Origin: an uncultured Oscillospiraceae bacterium
Lineage (GTDB): Bacteria; Bacillota; Clostridia; Oscillospirales; Oscillospiraceae
Assembly: GCA_947587025.1 (NCBI GenBank)
Contig: CANPXW010000008.1
Span: forward strand, 1-45,892
Direction: 5' to 3'
DNA: 45,892 bases
Positions within the stretch are counted from its first letter, which is position 1. Every line of letters starts with the position of its first letter. The notes below the pieces were generated by a model that saw only the letters and a list, made by a program, of their open reading frames with translations, searched no databases and was not told the DNA's origin. Shown piece by piece: positions 39,319-45,892 of this stretch. The position numbers were made by a program, and so were the translations under genes.

Positions 39319-41295
39319 ATGGAATCGAAGCCCTTCAAAGTCGTATCCCCCTATGAGCCTGCGGGCGATCAGCCCGAGGCCATCGACGCGCTGGCGGCGG
39401 GGCTGGAGAACGGCATCGACGAGCAGGTGCTGCTGGGCGTCACCGGCTCCGGCAAGACCTACACCATGGCCAAGGTCATCGAGCGGGTCCAGCGGCCCAC
39501 CCTGGTGCTGGCCCACAACAAGACCCTGGCCGCCCAGCTGTGCGCCGAGTTTAGGGAGTTCTTCCCGGAAAACGCGGTGGAGTACTTCGTCAGCTACTAC
39601 GACTACTACCAGCCGGAGGCCTACATCCCCCACACGGACACCTTCATCGAGAAGGACTCCTCCATCAACGACGAGATAGACCGGCTGCGCCTTTCCGCCA
39701 CTGCGTCGCTCTTAGAGCGCCGGGACGTGATCGTGGTCAGCTCCGTCTCCTGCATCTACGGCCTGGGCGAGCCGGATGACTTCGCCGCCATGATGGTCAC
39801 CCTGCGGGTGGGGATGGAGATAAAGATAGAGGACCTGCTGATGAAGCTGGTGAACATCCGCTACGAGCGCAACGACATCGCCTTTGAGCGCAACAAGTTC
39901 CGGGTCCGGGGGGACACGGTGGAGATATGGCCGGCCTACTGGAAGGACACCGCCATCCGGGTGGAGTTCTTTGGCGACGAGATCGACCGCATCAGCGAGA
40001 TCAACGCCGTGTCCGGCGCGCCGCTGCGCAGACTCAATAACATCCCCGTCTGGCCCGCCACCCACTACGTCACCCCCAAGGAGAAGATGGAGGCCGCCAT
40101 CGGCGAGATACGAAAGGAACTGGCCGACCGGGTGGCCTGGTTCGAGTCGAACGGCCGGCTGCTGGAGGCCCAGCGCATCAAGCAGCGGACGGAGTACGAC
40201 ATCGAGATGATGCAGGAGCTGGGCTACTGCTCCGGCATCGAGAACTACTCCCGCATCATCTCCGGCCGCGCCCCCGGCAGCGCCCCCATGACCCTGCTGG
40301 ACTACTTCCCCAAGGACTTCGTGCTGTTCGTGGACGAGAGCCACGTGACCCTGCCCCAGGTGCGGGCCATGTTCAAGGGGGACTACAGCCGCAAGCAGAC
40401 CCTGGTGGAATACGGCTTCCGCCTGCCCTCGGCCTTCGACAACCGGCCGCTGAAGTTCGACGAGTTCACCGCCCGCATCCACCAGGCCATCTACGTGTCC
40501 GCCACGCCGGGGGAGTACGAGCGCAGCCGGGCCGGCCAGGTGGCCGAGCAGGTGATACGGCCCACGGGCCTGCTGGACCCGCAGATCCTGGTCCGGCCGG
40601 TGGAGGGGCAGATAGACGACCTCATCGGCGAGATCAACGCCCGGGTGGAGAAAAACCAGCGCACCCTGGTCACCACCCTGACGGTGAAGATGGCGGAGGA
40701 CCTGACGGCGTACCTCACCGACGCGGGCATCCGCTGCCGGTATCTGCACCACAACATCGGCTCCATCGAGCGGATGGAGATCATCCGGGACATGCGTCTG
40801 GGCCGGTTCGACGCGCTGGTGGGCATCAATCTGCTGCGGGAGGGCCTGGACCTGCCGGAGGTGTCCCTGGTGGCCATCCTGGACGCGGACAAGGAGGGGT
40901 TCCTCCGAAGCGAGACCAGCCTTATCCAGACCGTGGGCCGGGCCGCCCGGAACGCGGAGGGCACGGTCATCATGTACGCGGACGTGGTGACCCCCAGCAT
41001 GGACGCCTGCATCCGGGAGACGGAGCGCCGGCGGAAAAAGCAGGACGCCTACAACCAGGCCCACGGCATCGTGCCCAAGACCATCATCAAGGACGTGAAG
41101 GACATGATGGACCTGGCCGACAGCGCGGACGAGTCCGAGGCCGTCACCGCCGCAGGCATCAAGATGACCGCCGCCGAGCGCAAGGCGGAGATAGAGAAGC
41201 TGGAAAAGCAGATGCGCAAGGCCGCCCAGATGCTGGAATTCGAGGTGGCCGCCGTCCTGCGGGACCGGCTGGTGAAGCTCCGGGGAGAAAAATAA
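39319..41295 (+). CDS. uvrB: UvrABC system protein B (excinuclease)
   Basis: 658 aa from the ATG at 39319, which has AGGAGG six bases upstream. Walker A GVTGSGKT; the damage-probing beta-hairpin region [24 protein letters not shown]; helicase box VDESH; motif [11 protein letters not shown]; and a C-terminal UVR domain ([33 protein letters not shown]) that binds UvrC. It verifies damage and opens DNA in nucleotide excision repair. uvrA, which often follows, is absent: a terminator ends this single-gene unit. Confidence 0.98.
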   Translation: MESKPFKVVSPYEPAGDQPEAIDALAAGLENGIDEQVLLGVTGSGKTYTMAKVIERVQRPTLVLAHNKTLAAQLCAEFREFFPENAVEYFVSYYDYYQPEAYIPHTDTFIEKDSSINDEIDRLRLSATASLLERRDVIVVSSVSCIYGLGEPDDFAAMMVTLRVGMEIKIEDLLMKLVNIRYERNDIAFERNKFRVRGDTVEIWPAYWKDTAIRVEFFGDEIDRISEINAVSGAPLRRLNNIPVWPATHYVTPKEKMEAAIGEIRKELADRVAWFESNGRLLEAQRIKQRTEYDIEMMQELGYCSGIENYSRIISGRAPGSAPMTLLDYFPKDFVLFVDESHVTLPQVRAMFKGDYSRKQTLVEYGFRLPSAFDNRPLKFDEFTARIHQAIYVSATPGEYERSRAGQVAEQVIRPTGLLDPQILVRPVEGQIDDLIGEINARVEKNQRTLVTTLTVKMAEDLTAYLTDAGIRCRYLHHNIGSIERMEIIRDMRLGRFDALVGINLLREGLDLPEVSLVAILDADKEGFLRSETSLIQTVGRAARNAEGTVIMYADVVTPSMDACIRETERRRKKQDAYNQAHGIVPKTIIKDVKDMMDLADSADESEAVTAAGIKMTAAERKAEIEKLEKQMRKAAQMLEFEVAAVLRDRLVKLRGEK

Positions 41296-41302
41296 AGACT
41301 GA

Positions 41303-41333
41303 GCCCGCCGCGTTTCGCGGCGGGCCCTTTTCC
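41303..41333. terminator. uvrB terminator, facing the thioesterase gene
   Basis: GCCCGCCGCG and CGCGGCGGGC with a 3-nt loop, followed by CCTTTTCCTTTTT. Confidence 0.93.
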
Positions 41334-41336
41334 TTT

Positions 41337-41813
41337 TTATCGTTCCTGATGTCCGGTGTGGTAGACGGCCGTGGCGGAGCACAGGGTCCTGTCCGGCGCG
41401 TCCCCGGTCCAGATGCGGCCGGCGGCGTGGCACAGGGTGCGGCCGTGCATGGGCAGCCGCGCGGTCACGTACACCGGCCCGCCCACCGGCACGGGGTGCA
41501 GATAGTTGACGCTCATGCTCACGGTGGGGGTCATGCCCCCGCCGGAGAAGTATCGGCACAGCGCGCCCATGGCGATGTCCAGTATGGCAGCGGCCACGCC
41601 CCCGTGGAGCACGGCGTTGGGGTTCTCCATCCAGGTCTGGGTGTCTACCCGCAGGGTCAGCGTCCGCTCCGCATAGTCGCAGCGCTCCGGCATGGCGGCC
41701 ACCATGCCGTTGAAGGTGCCGTCTCCGCCGTCCGCCAGACTGGAGAAGTATCCCTCCATGGCGTGCTCCATCCCGGCCTGACTGTTCAGGTCGGCCTTAT
41801 CCATCCAGATCAT
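41337..41813 (-). CDS. PaaI-like hotdog-fold thioesterase
   Basis: 158 aa. NPNAVLHGGVAAAILDIAMG is the family's active-site and helix region (HGG, then Asp), and MSVNYLHPVPVGGPVYVTARL the following strands. Such enzymes hydrolyse aryl- or acyl-CoA esters; the substrate is unknown. The start overlaps the stop of the GH25 gene by 4 bp (ATGA), so it is the second gene of that operon. A start three codons later (MDKADLN) is also possible. Confidence 0.88.
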   Translation of the reverse strand: MIWMDKADLNSQAGMEHAMEGYFSSLADGGDGTFNGMVAAMPERCDYAERTLTLRVDTQTWMENPNAVLHGGVAAAILDIAMGALCRYFSGGGMTPTVSMSVNYLHPVPVGGPVYVTARLPMHGRTLCHAAGRIWTGDAPDRTLCSATAVYHTGHQER

Positions 41814-42805
41814 CCCACCGCCCCCTGTTCAGGCTCCTGCTCAGACGCCTGAGTCGTTTCCGCCGAGGGCTCCTCCGAGGGCGACGGCGTCGGCGTGGGG
41901 TAGCGGAAGACCGGCTCCACGCCCCCGTGCACATACATCGCGTCCAGGTCCACGTCTACGGTGATGCCCGGCACGGCGCCGGTATAGGAGTACTGCCAGA
42001 AGGTGTGGTCGAAGTAGAAGATGGGCTTGGTGCCGGGGTCCGCCAGCCACAGGGTGATGCCCTCCAGCTGCTTGAGCTCATATGTATAGTACGCCAGCAT
42101 GTTATAGGCGTACATGGCCGGCTCGTACCCGCCTGCCTCCACCAGCTGGCAGAACTCCAGGCAGCAGGCCGTGACCACGCTCCCGTCCACGTTGGCCGAG
42201 CGGGAGCTGTTGTAGGGCATGGGCTCCCAGTCGTAGAATACCGGCAGAGTCACGTCGTACCCCTCGATCAGATGCAGGGTGTAGACCGCCTCCTCGGCCG
42301 CCTCCACGATGTTCAGCGCCTGGGAGAAGAAGTACACGCCCACATCCAGGCCCGCGTCCAGCGCGCCCTGTATGTTCTCCCGGAAGCGGGAGTCCTCGTT
42401 GATCGTGCCGTTGTCATAGGAGCGCCAGCCGCAGCGGATGATGGCAAAGTCGATGCCGTAATCGGCCACCCGCTGCCAGTCGATCTCCATCTGGTGGTCG
42501 GACACGTCGATGCCCCGGCGCATGGTCAGGTCCTCCTGGCCGGTGTAGGAGGGGATCTGGTCCGTGACGGTGAAGTTGGTGGGCTCCAGACCGAAGGGGG
42601 TCAGGTTAGGGGCCTCCGGCACCCACATGGTGCCGCCCATGCCGTCCAGTACCTCCGTCTCGCCGATGTGCGGGTCCTCCGTGGGCATGGGGGGCGAGGT
42701 GGCGATAGGCTCCGGCGTGGGCTCGGGCTTGGACCTGGAGCAGCCCGGCAGGAGCGCCGTCAGCAGCAGCGCCGCCGCGAAAAGTAGGATAATTTGTTTT
42801 TTCAT
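41810..42805 (-). CDS. GH25 lysozyme-like lipoprotein
   Basis: 331 aa from the ATG at 42805. Lipoprotein signal with LLPGC (Cys22), then a Pro/Thr-rich spacer and a region of about 60 aa. The GH25 domain (about 105-290) follows: RRGIDVSDHQMEIDWQRV with its Asp, RCGWRSYDNGT, VYFFSQA, FYDWEP with the second catalytic acid pair, and VDVDLDAMY near the end. The tail is Pro/Ser/Thr/Glu-rich. It should cleave muramic acid bonds in peptidoglycan, tethered to the outer membrane face. Its predicted promoter puts the transcript start only about 3 nt before the ATG. Divergent from prfB. Confidence 0.9.
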   Translation of the reverse strand: MKKQIILLFAAALLLTALLPGCSRSKPEPTPEPIATSPPMPTEDPHIGETEVLDGMGGTMWVPEAPNLTPFGLEPTNFTVTDQIPSYTGQEDLTMRRGIDVSDHQMEIDWQRVADYGIDFAIIRCGWRSYDNGTINEDSRFRENIQGALDAGLDVGVYFFSQALNIVEAAEEAVYTLHLIEGYDVTLPVFYDWEPMPYNSSRSANVDGSVVTACCLEFCQLVEAGGYEPAMYAYNMLAYYTYELKQLEGITLWLADPGTKPIFYFDHTFWQYSYTGAVPGITVDVDLDAMYVHGGVEPVFRYPTPTPSPSEEPSAETTQASEQEPEQGAVG

Positions 42806-42814
42806 AGCCCCTAT

Positions 42815-42843
42815 ACCATACCACATCCGGCCTCTATTTGCAA
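42815..42843 (-). promoter_or_regulatory. GH25 promoter, near-leaderless
   Basis: Minus strand: TTGCAA (42838-42843), 17-bp spacer, TATGGT (42815-42820). The start would be near 42808. A GGGG lies only 2 nt before the ATG. Confidence 0.6.
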
Positions 42844-42858
42844 ATCGGGGGAAAGGCC

Positions 42859-42887
42859 TTGCTTTTCCGGCCGTTTCAAGGTATGAT
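42859..42887 (+). promoter_or_regulatory. prfB promoter
   Basis: TTGCTT (42859-42864), 17-bp spacer, TATGAT (42882-42887). Its -35 is 15 bp from that of the divergent GH25 promoter. Confidence 0.7.
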
Positions 42888-42919
42888 TTACTCAGACACG
42901 AACATGCGAGGATACTGAC

Positions 42920-44029
42920 ATGGCATTGATGGAATTTGAGGAATACAAGGTCAAACTCAACGGCTGCAGGCCGGAGCTTGACCACCTGGCGGAGGCTATG
43001 CACCTGGACGACGCCCGGCTGGAGATAGAAAAGCTCCACGCCGAGGCGGAGGAGCCGGACTACTGGTCCGACTTAGAGCGCAGCCAGAAGGCCCAGCAGC
43101 GGCTGAAGCTGCTGCAGAATAAGTGCGACCGCCACCAGAAGCTGTCCGCCGCCTGGGATGATTTGTTCACCATATGCGAGATGGCCCTGGAGGAGGGCGA
43201 CGAGAGCATGCTCCAGGAGCTGAAGGAGGGCTACGCCAAGTTTGCTGAGGAGCTGGAGCAGACCCGCCTGTCCACCCTGCTCACCGGGGAGTACGACGCC
43301 AATAACGCCATCGTCACCTTCCACGCCGGCGCCGGCGGCACCGAGGCTCAGGACTGGGCCCAGATGCTCTACCGGATGTATACCATGTGGACCGACCGGC
43401 ACGGGTACAAGTATACCCTCATGGACTGGCAGGACGGAGACCAGGCCGGCATCAAGTCCGCCACCATCAAGATAGAGGGCGAGAACGCCTACGGCTTTCT
43501 CAAGAGCGAGCACGGGGTGCACCGGCTGGTGCGCATCAGCCCCTTCGACGCCTCCGGCCGCCGCCAGACCAGCTTCGCCGCCGTGGAGGTCATGCCGGAG
43601 ATCGAAGACGCCGGGGAGATCGAGCTGCGGGACGAGGACATCAAGATGGACGTGTACCGCTCCTCCGGCGCCGGCGGGCAGAAGGTCAACAAGACCAGCT
43701 CCGCCGTCCGCCTGACCCATATCCCCACCGGCATCGTGGTCTCCAGCCAGGTGGAGCGCAGCCACTTCCAGAACCTGGAGAACTGCAAGCAGATGCTCCG
43801 GGCCAAGCTGGCGGAGATCAAGGAGCGGGAGCACCTGGAGAAGATCGAGGACATCAAGGGCGTGCAGATGAAGATCGAGTGGGGCAGCCAGATACGCTCC
43901 TATGTGTTCATGCCCTACACCCTGGCAAAGGATACCCGCACCGGCTATGAGAACAGCAACATCCAGGCGGTGATGGACGGGGACATCGACGGGTTCATCA
44001 ATGCGTTTCTGGCCATGAAGGCGGGCTGA
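42920..44029 (+). CDS. prfB: Peptide chain release factor 2
   Basis: 369 aa. The stop-codon recognition tripeptide SPF is at 207-209, and the peptidyl-hydrolysis loop GGQ at 252-254 (SSGAGGQKVNKTSSAVR). SPF identifies RF2 (UAA/UGA) as opposed to RF1. The frame is continuous: the position of the programmed frameshift of many RF2 genes (near codon 25) reads in frame without an internal UGA. GAGG lies 8 nt before the ATG. A tRNA-Leu gene with its own promoter follows. Confidence 0.97.
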   Translation: MALMEFEEYKVKLNGCRPELDHLAEAMHLDDARLEIEKLHAEAEEPDYWSDLERSQKAQQRLKLLQNKCDRHQKLSAAWDDLFTICEMALEEGDESMLQELKEGYAKFAEELEQTRLSTLLTGEYDANNAIVTFHAGAGGTEAQDWAQMLYRMYTMWTDRHGYKYTLMDWQDGDQAGIKSATIKIEGENAYGFLKSEHGVHRLVRISPFDASGRRQTSFAAVEVMPEIEDAGEIELRDEDIKMDVYRSSGAGGQKVNKTSSAVRLTHIPTGIVVSSQVERSHFQNLENCKQMLRAKLAEIKEREHLEKIEDIKGVQMKIEWGSQIRSYVFMPYTLAKDTRTGYENSNIQAVMDGDIDGFINAFLAMKAG

Positions 44030-44036
44030 AAGGCCC

Positions 44037-44065
44037 TTGATTTTCGGCCTGCCTGCATGTATAAT
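44037..44065 (+). promoter_or_regulatory. Promoter of tRNA-Leu
   Basis: TTGATT (44037-44042), 17-bp spacer, TATAAT (44060-44065), ending 11 bp before the tRNA. Confidence 0.85.
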
Positions 44066-44076
44066 GGGTGAGCCGT

Positions 44077-44163
44077 GCCGGTGTGATGGAATTGGCAGAC
44101 GTACCGGACTCAAAATCCGGCGGTGGCGACACCGTGCGGGTTCGACCCCCGCCACCGGCACCA
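44077..44163 (+). tRNA. tRNA-Leu (anticodon CAA), CCA encoded
   Basis: Acceptor GCCGGTG pairs with CACCGGC. The anticodon stem CCGGA/TCCGG has loop CTCAAAA (anticodon CAA). The long variable arm (class II) GGTGGCGACACC is typical of Leu. The T arm has GGTTCGACC. CCA is encoded. Confidence 0.96.
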
Positions 44164-44173
44164 AACCAACATA

Positions 44174-44224
44174 ATCCGAACCCAAGACCTGTGGGACCTT
44201 TCCCCGTGGGCGATGGGTTCGGAT
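44174..44224 (+). other. Inverted repeat after tRNA-Leu
   Basis: ATCCGAACCCA (44174-44184) and TGGGTTCGGAT (44214-44224) are exact complements; AACCAA/TTGGTT lie further out. T-rich DNA follows, so it may terminate the tRNA, or mark the edge of the AT-rich segment. The remaining 44225-44365 holds nothing recognisable. Confidence 0.6.
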
Positions 44225-44365
44225 TTGTGTTTTGGTTTGAGCCCTATGAGGCGAGGTACTTTAGGAATGGGGTGCGAAAGAGGCCGGAATCGAAGCCACG
44301 AGGACCGAAGAAGAAAACGTAGCAGAAAGGAAGATAGCAAATGAATGATGCAAGAATAGTTGTAT

Positions 44366-45892
44366 CTATCTATAATCGTTACTGGATACATTTCTATCTA
44401 AATCATTTCTAATCTCTTCTAGAACTTCTCTCACACCGGCCGGTGTTTCCAAGTTGCAGAGGTAATCCAAGAATGTACGATATCTCTTTTTTCTTCCACG
44501 GTTTGTTTTTTGAAAAGAGATTCTCTTGGGCCAGTGAGTAGCTATTCTTTCCAAGTTCAGTCCAGCGAGGATTCTTGCAAAAGAGTAAGTATTTGATTTC
44601 TGAACTAAGCGAAAAAACTTGATGCAGTAGACATCCTCAAAATCAACCTCCGCCAATTCGTTGACTTCGCTGCAGATTCTTTTGAGATTCGTGACTAGTA
44701 TTTCATTTGCTGTTTGTTTATCAACGTCTAGCAGTCCTTTAAAAGAAAAGTACGCTAATCGCCAATTGTGATTAGAAATTATATCGACAGGCTTTCCCTC
44801 GTGAAACGCTTGAATTGCACATGTTGGGGCAACAAACACATAGTAGATTGAGAAGTGAAGAATCCGGTTAGCATTCATTGAAATAAACAGTTTTGCTATT
44901 TTCCTGCTTCCCAAATGCAAACTGAGACAAAGAGGAAAGACATCTGAATGTTCACGGTTCCAATAATCAGTTGCCCGGTTAGATAGTAATTCAAGGTCTA
45001 TGTTTTCAACTATTTTTCTAGCTTTATCTTGACTATATGCGCTGACAAGAATCATTACATCATAGAACTGATCCCAGAGCCGAGGTTCGCAATTCGCAAT
45101 CAACTTTCCAAGCTCCTTTTCAGGTATAGATGAGATGAGCATACGCGAGGTCTCTTTTTCATCTTCTGTCGCACGGTGACCTCCGAGCAAACTAAGACCA
45201 CATACATACAGAAGAAAGTTAAAATCAAATATATAAAGAATGTTTGAAGCATCTTCTATAAAACGCTCTTTATATCTAGGCAGAAGTGTTTTGATTATTT
45301 CAGGAATTAGGTGCGGAATCAGATACGCAACAGAGGCTAAAAAGGAGGACATCTCATCTATATTTCTAGACGTGACAGATGTAAGTAACATATTAATAGC
45401 TGTCTCTAACTGTATAGAAAGAGTATCACGTTCAACCTGAGAAAGAGAAATGACAAGTCGGTTAATTAATTGTCCCCATGAGTAAAGATGTCGCCCGTTT
45501 TCCTTAGCCAAAGAAGTAAACAGAGTGTGCCAATTAATTTTGCCAGAGAATGCGTGGTGCAATTCTTTATCATGATTGTATAGACTGTTAATTAAACGGG
45601 AGTATGCATATGCTGTTTCACCATTAGATTCCGATATCCACGCGGTCAGCAATTGGAGGTTATTCTTGAAATACCAAAATCCGTTCTTTTCGTAGTTGTA
45701 AGTAAATACTCTATCAAGAAAAAAGGCTAATTCCAGTCTTGCCTTGGGGGTAGTTATGCCCTGTAGATTGCCACAAATAAACGCAATCATTCTTTGAGTA
45801 ATCAAGTAGTTACTATAAATCTCAATAATCAAATGTGATGATAAGCCATTATATATCCACACTAAACCCAATGGAGAGACTATGCCATCAAC
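44366..45892 (-). CDS. AT-rich, all-helical protein of unknown function (5' part beyond window)
   Basis: 508 codons to the window edge, where the frame is still open; a TTG at 45871 is probably internal. No signal peptide or membrane segment stands out. The sequence is rich in Leu, Ile, Asn, Lys and Tyr and appears helical throughout, with repeated amphipathic blocks (LLTAWISES, LINSLYNHDKELH, LASVAYLIPHLIPEIIKTLLPR) suggesting a HEAT/ARM- or TPR-like array. It ends in a basic segment (GRKKRYR) and an acidic helix. I do not recognise it. Its composition is unlike the rest of the window and it sits beside tRNA-Leu, both signs of acquired DNA. It could be the sensor end of a large defence-type ATPase, but no NTPase motif is visible here. 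Confidence 0.7.
   Translation of the reverse strand, partial: VDGIVSPLGLVWIYNGLSSHLIIEIYSNYLITQRMIAFICGNLQGITTPKARLELAFFLDRVFTYNYEKNGFWYFKNNLQLLTAWISESNGETAYAYSRLINSLYNHDKELHHAFSGKINWHTLFTSLAKENGRHLYSWGQLINRLVISLSQVERDTLSIQLETAINMLLTSVTSRNIDEMSSFLASVAYLIPHLIPEIIKTLLPRYKERFIEDASNILYIFDFNFLLYVCGLSLLGGHRATEDEKETSRMLISSIPEKELGKLIANCEPRLWDQFYDVMILVSAYSQDKARKIVENIDLELLSNRATDYWNREHSDVFPLCLSLHLGSRKIAKLFISMNANRILHFSIYYVFVAPTCAIQAFHEGKPVDIISNHNWRLAYFSFKGLLDVDKQTANEILVTNLKRICSEVNELAEVDFEDVYCIKFFRLVQKSNTYSFARILAGLNLERIATHWPKRISFQKTNRGRKKRYRTFLDYLCNLETPAGVREVLEEIRNDLDRNVSSNDYR

Noticed and set aside
44110-44391. Minus-strand small frame across tRNA-Leu
   Set aside because: It is antisense to a certain tRNA gene and ends in the typical spurious tRNA-derived peptide.

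Overview
The window reads as chromosomal DNA of a GC-rich anaerobic Gram-positive bacterium of the Clostridia, most likely a gut Oscillospirales-type organism. This is an inference. It rests on strong AGGAGG ribosome binding sites, a Noc-type ParB, an XpaC-like protein, a GH25 lysozyme lipoprotein, a sortase-type surface protein, a FeoA-FeoA-FeoB-Cys-rich iron operon and an AKR with ferredoxin-like cysteines. Most genes are very GC-rich. The restriction-modification genes (about 26.3-28.2 kb) are visibly less so, and the last 1.5 kb (44.34-45.89 kb) is clearly AT-rich, which suggests acquired DNA next to a tRNA-Arg and a tRNA-Leu gene.

Layout. 0-2.1 kb: end of an unknown gene and an amylosucrase-type GH13 enzyme. 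2.1-8.5 kb (minus): two translationally coupled secreted proteins (FecR/coiled-coil/beta-helix, then NHL propeller) and a secreted M3 peptidase. 8.5-13.6 kb: a likely methylthioadenosine salvage set (MtaD-like deaminase; PNP and MtnA in an operon behind an XpaC-like protein). It is interrupted by a small divergent XRE-regulator module bounded by two copies of the same perfect palindrome. 13.7-17.8 kb: two tandem paralogous propeller plus solute-binding proteins. 17.9-20.4 kb: a wall-anchored protein with six Ig-like modules. 20.6-23.7 kb: the feo ferrous iron uptake operon with an iron-box-like operator.

23.8-26.1 kb: a stand-alone FakA middle-domain-like protein, a membrane-tethered XRE protein and a secreted Sel1-repeat protein. 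26.3-28.4 kb: an Eco29kI-like R-M pair (predicted CCGCGG), a vsr remnant and tRNA-Arg(CCG). 28.4-33.4 kb (plus): AKR, ApbE, 3-methyladenine glycosylase, an unknown membrane protein, an XRE-TM protein and a PflA-like radical SAM protein. 33.5-39.2 kb (minus): HtrA, DUF523, MATE, Noc and a four-carbon acid sugar kinase. 39.3-44.2 kb: uvrB, hotdog thioesterase, GH25 lysozyme, prfB and tRNA-Leu(CAA). 44.4 kb to the right edge: an AT-rich, all-helical, unrecognised protein open at the window edge.

Many promoters (TTGACA-like, 17-bp spacer, TATAAT-like) and intrinsic terminators can be read directly. No gene-free stretch exceeds about 300 bp. I see no insertion sequence, CRISPR array or rRNA. The least ordinary elements are the palindrome-bounded XRE module, the FakA-M-like miniprotein, the propeller-SBP pair, the deaminase-first MTA salvage set and the AT-rich protein beside tRNA-Leu.
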